A stretch of DNA of 29,813 nt from NCBI GenBank assembly GCA_040307385.1, contig JAWRJQ010000092.1, positions 1 through 29,813 of the forward strand. Reading direction: 5' to 3'. Positions 28,909 to 29,813 of the stretch are shown in pieces (position 1 is the first letter of the stretch; every line of letters begins with the position of its first letter). Both the position numbers and the translations under genes were made by a program. A model generated the notes under the pieces. That model had not been told where the DNA came from and did not search any database. It saw only the letters and a list, made by a program, of their open reading frames with translations. The DNA comes from RUG721 sp040307385. GTDB lineage: Bacteria; Actinomycetota; Coriobacteriia; Coriobacteriales; Atopobiaceae.

Positions 28909-29813
28909 TTGGATCTTACGCGTGCCACACGCGAGTACCTTGATTATCTGGCCATCGAGCGCGGATCGTCGTCCAACACCGTCGAGGCGTACGGTCGCGA
29001 CCTTGCCCGCTATCTGGCCTACCTCGCCGATGAGGGCGTTTTTGCCCCCGAGGACGTCACGCGCCCGCTCATCGAGGGCCACATCTCGACGCTCGTCGAT
29101 GTGGGGCTTGCTCCCACCACGGTGGAGCGCGCGGTGTCGGCCATCAAGGGCTTCCATCGCTTCATGGTCGCCGAGCAGATCTGCACGGCTCATCCCACTG
29201 CCGACCTGCCGCTTCCCGCCAAATCCAAGCACCTGCCCGATGTGCTCTCCATCGACGAGATGCGCGCCTTGCTCGACCAGACCTTCCGCGACACGGCGCT
29301 CGATCAGCGCGATCGCGCCATCCTCGAGGTGCTCTACGGCTGCGGCCTGCGCGTCTCCGAACTGTGCGGCCTCGATCAGCGCGAGGTCTACCTCGACGAC
29401 GAGATGCTGCGCGTCTTCGGCAAGGGGTCCAAGGAGCGCGTGGTGCCCATCATGGGAAGCGCGGCGCAGGCGCTGGGAGGCTATCTGGTGCGCTGGCGAC
29501 CGCAGCTTGCGAAGGCGAAGCCCTCGAACGCGGTGTTTCTCAACGCGCGCGGCGGGCGCATCTCGCGCCAGTCGGTGCATGCCATCTGCGCGCGGTACGG
29601 ACGCTTGGCGGGCATCGAGGGGCTTCATCCGCACACGCTGCGCCATTCCTTCGCCACGCACATGCTCGAGGGAGGCGCCGACTTGCGCATCGTGCAGGAG
29701 ATCCTCGGCCACGCCAATATCGCCACGACGCAGCTCTACACCCACATCGACCGTACGCATGTGCGCATGGCCTATCTCGCCGCGCATCCGCGTGCGCACA
29801 TGCAGGAGGTGCC
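28909..29813 (+). CDS. xerD: XerC/XerD tyrosine recombinase (3' end outside window)
   Basis: 301 codons visible, close to full length for Xer proteins. N-terminal SAM-like DNA-binding domain ATREYLDYLAIERGSSSNTVEAYGRDLARYLAYL, then the catalytic domain with R148 (GCGLRVSEL), K172 (GKGSKERVVP), H242-x-x-R245 (HPHTLRHSFATH), H268 (LGHANIATTQ) and the nucleophile Y277 (LYTHID). It resolves chromosome dimers at dif. TTG start at 28909, preceded by AGGAG 5 nt away, 8 bp after recN. The housekeeping context and absence of mobile-element markers favour XerD over a phage integrase; XerC and XerD cannot be separated firmly. Confidence 0.9.
   Translation, partial: MDLTRATREYLDYLAIERGSSSNTVEAYGRDLARYLAYLADEGVFAPEDVTRPLIEGHISTLVDVGLAPTTVERAVSAIKGFHRFMVAEQICTAHPTADLPLPAKSKHLPDVLSIDEMRALLDQTFRDTALDQRDRAILEVLYGCGLRVSELCGLDQREVYLDDEMLRVFGKGSKERVVPIMGSAAQALGGYLVRWRPQLAKAKPSNAVFLNARGGRISRQSVHAICARYGRLAGIEGLHPHTLRHSFATHMLEGGADLRIVQEILGHANIATTQLYTHIDRTHVRMAYLAAHPRAHMQEV

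Noticed and set aside
28909..29813. Phage or island integrase
   Set aside because: The tyrosine recombinase sits in a conserved housekeeping order after nadK and recN, with no att-like repeat, excisionase or phage gene nearby.
1..29813. CRISPR array, rRNA, tRNA, insertion sequence
   Set aside because: No regularly spaced repeats, no recognisable rRNA or tRNA sequence and no transposase were found on reading both strands; a covariance-model scan could still reveal a small RNA missed by eye.

Overview
The window is a gene-dense, GC-rich (about two thirds GC by eye) bacterial chromosome segment. It carries 28 protein-coding genes, one riboswitch and one unusual palindromic repeat element. Gene content, the mix of GTG/TTG starts, extended -10 promoters and apparently leaderless starts point to an actinobacterium, most likely class Coriobacteriia (a Collinsella-like organism). 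That assignment is inference from gene content and protein character, not from a marker RNA; no rRNA or tRNA gene was seen.

Layout, left to right. (1) 1-4288, minus strand: a sufC-sufB-sufD-sufS operon for Fe-S cluster assembly, with sufS cut by the window edge. (2) 4344-6138: a YdcF-like membrane protein (minus), a small HEYGH zincin-like membrane protein (plus) and a MarR-family regulator (minus). (3) 6216-6336: a 121-bp element with perfect 33-bp inverted termini and an internal second pair of the same unit, sitting between marR and a divergent aminotransferase. (4) 6389-11486: lysine/diaminopimelate biosynthesis, with a PatA-like aminotransferase, then a full lysine riboswitch with intrinsic terminator, then lysA-dapA-dapB-dapH. 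DapH plus a PatA-like aminotransferase implies the N-acetyl branch of the pathway. (5) 11622-13785: a class-I-glutamine-amidotransferase-type hydrolase (minus), divergent from the AAA+ ATPase gene rarA. (6) 13837-15719: a DUF948 protein, a degenerate RsbW-like anti-sigma factor and a SigB/F/G-type sigma factor with a very acidic N-terminus. (7) 15830-20702: alaS-ruvX-mltG-yqeG. (8) 20801-23612: aroK, an AroB-fold protein that has lost its active-site residues, and an Xaa-Pro aminopeptidase. (9) 23682-24245: efp, with its own promoter and a leader hairpin. (10) 24427-29813: asp23-nusB-xseB-tlyA, then nadK-recN-xerD, with xerD cut by the window edge.

Most of the window is housekeeping. The points most worth a second look are the nested palindromic element, the intact but apparently catalytically dead AroB-like protein translationally coupled to aroK, and the stripped-down anti-sigma/sigma pair. 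The lysine riboswitch is a clear regulatory element, and its terminator and antiterminator can both be traced in the sequence. No transposase, integrase-bearing island, CRISPR array or phage genes were found.
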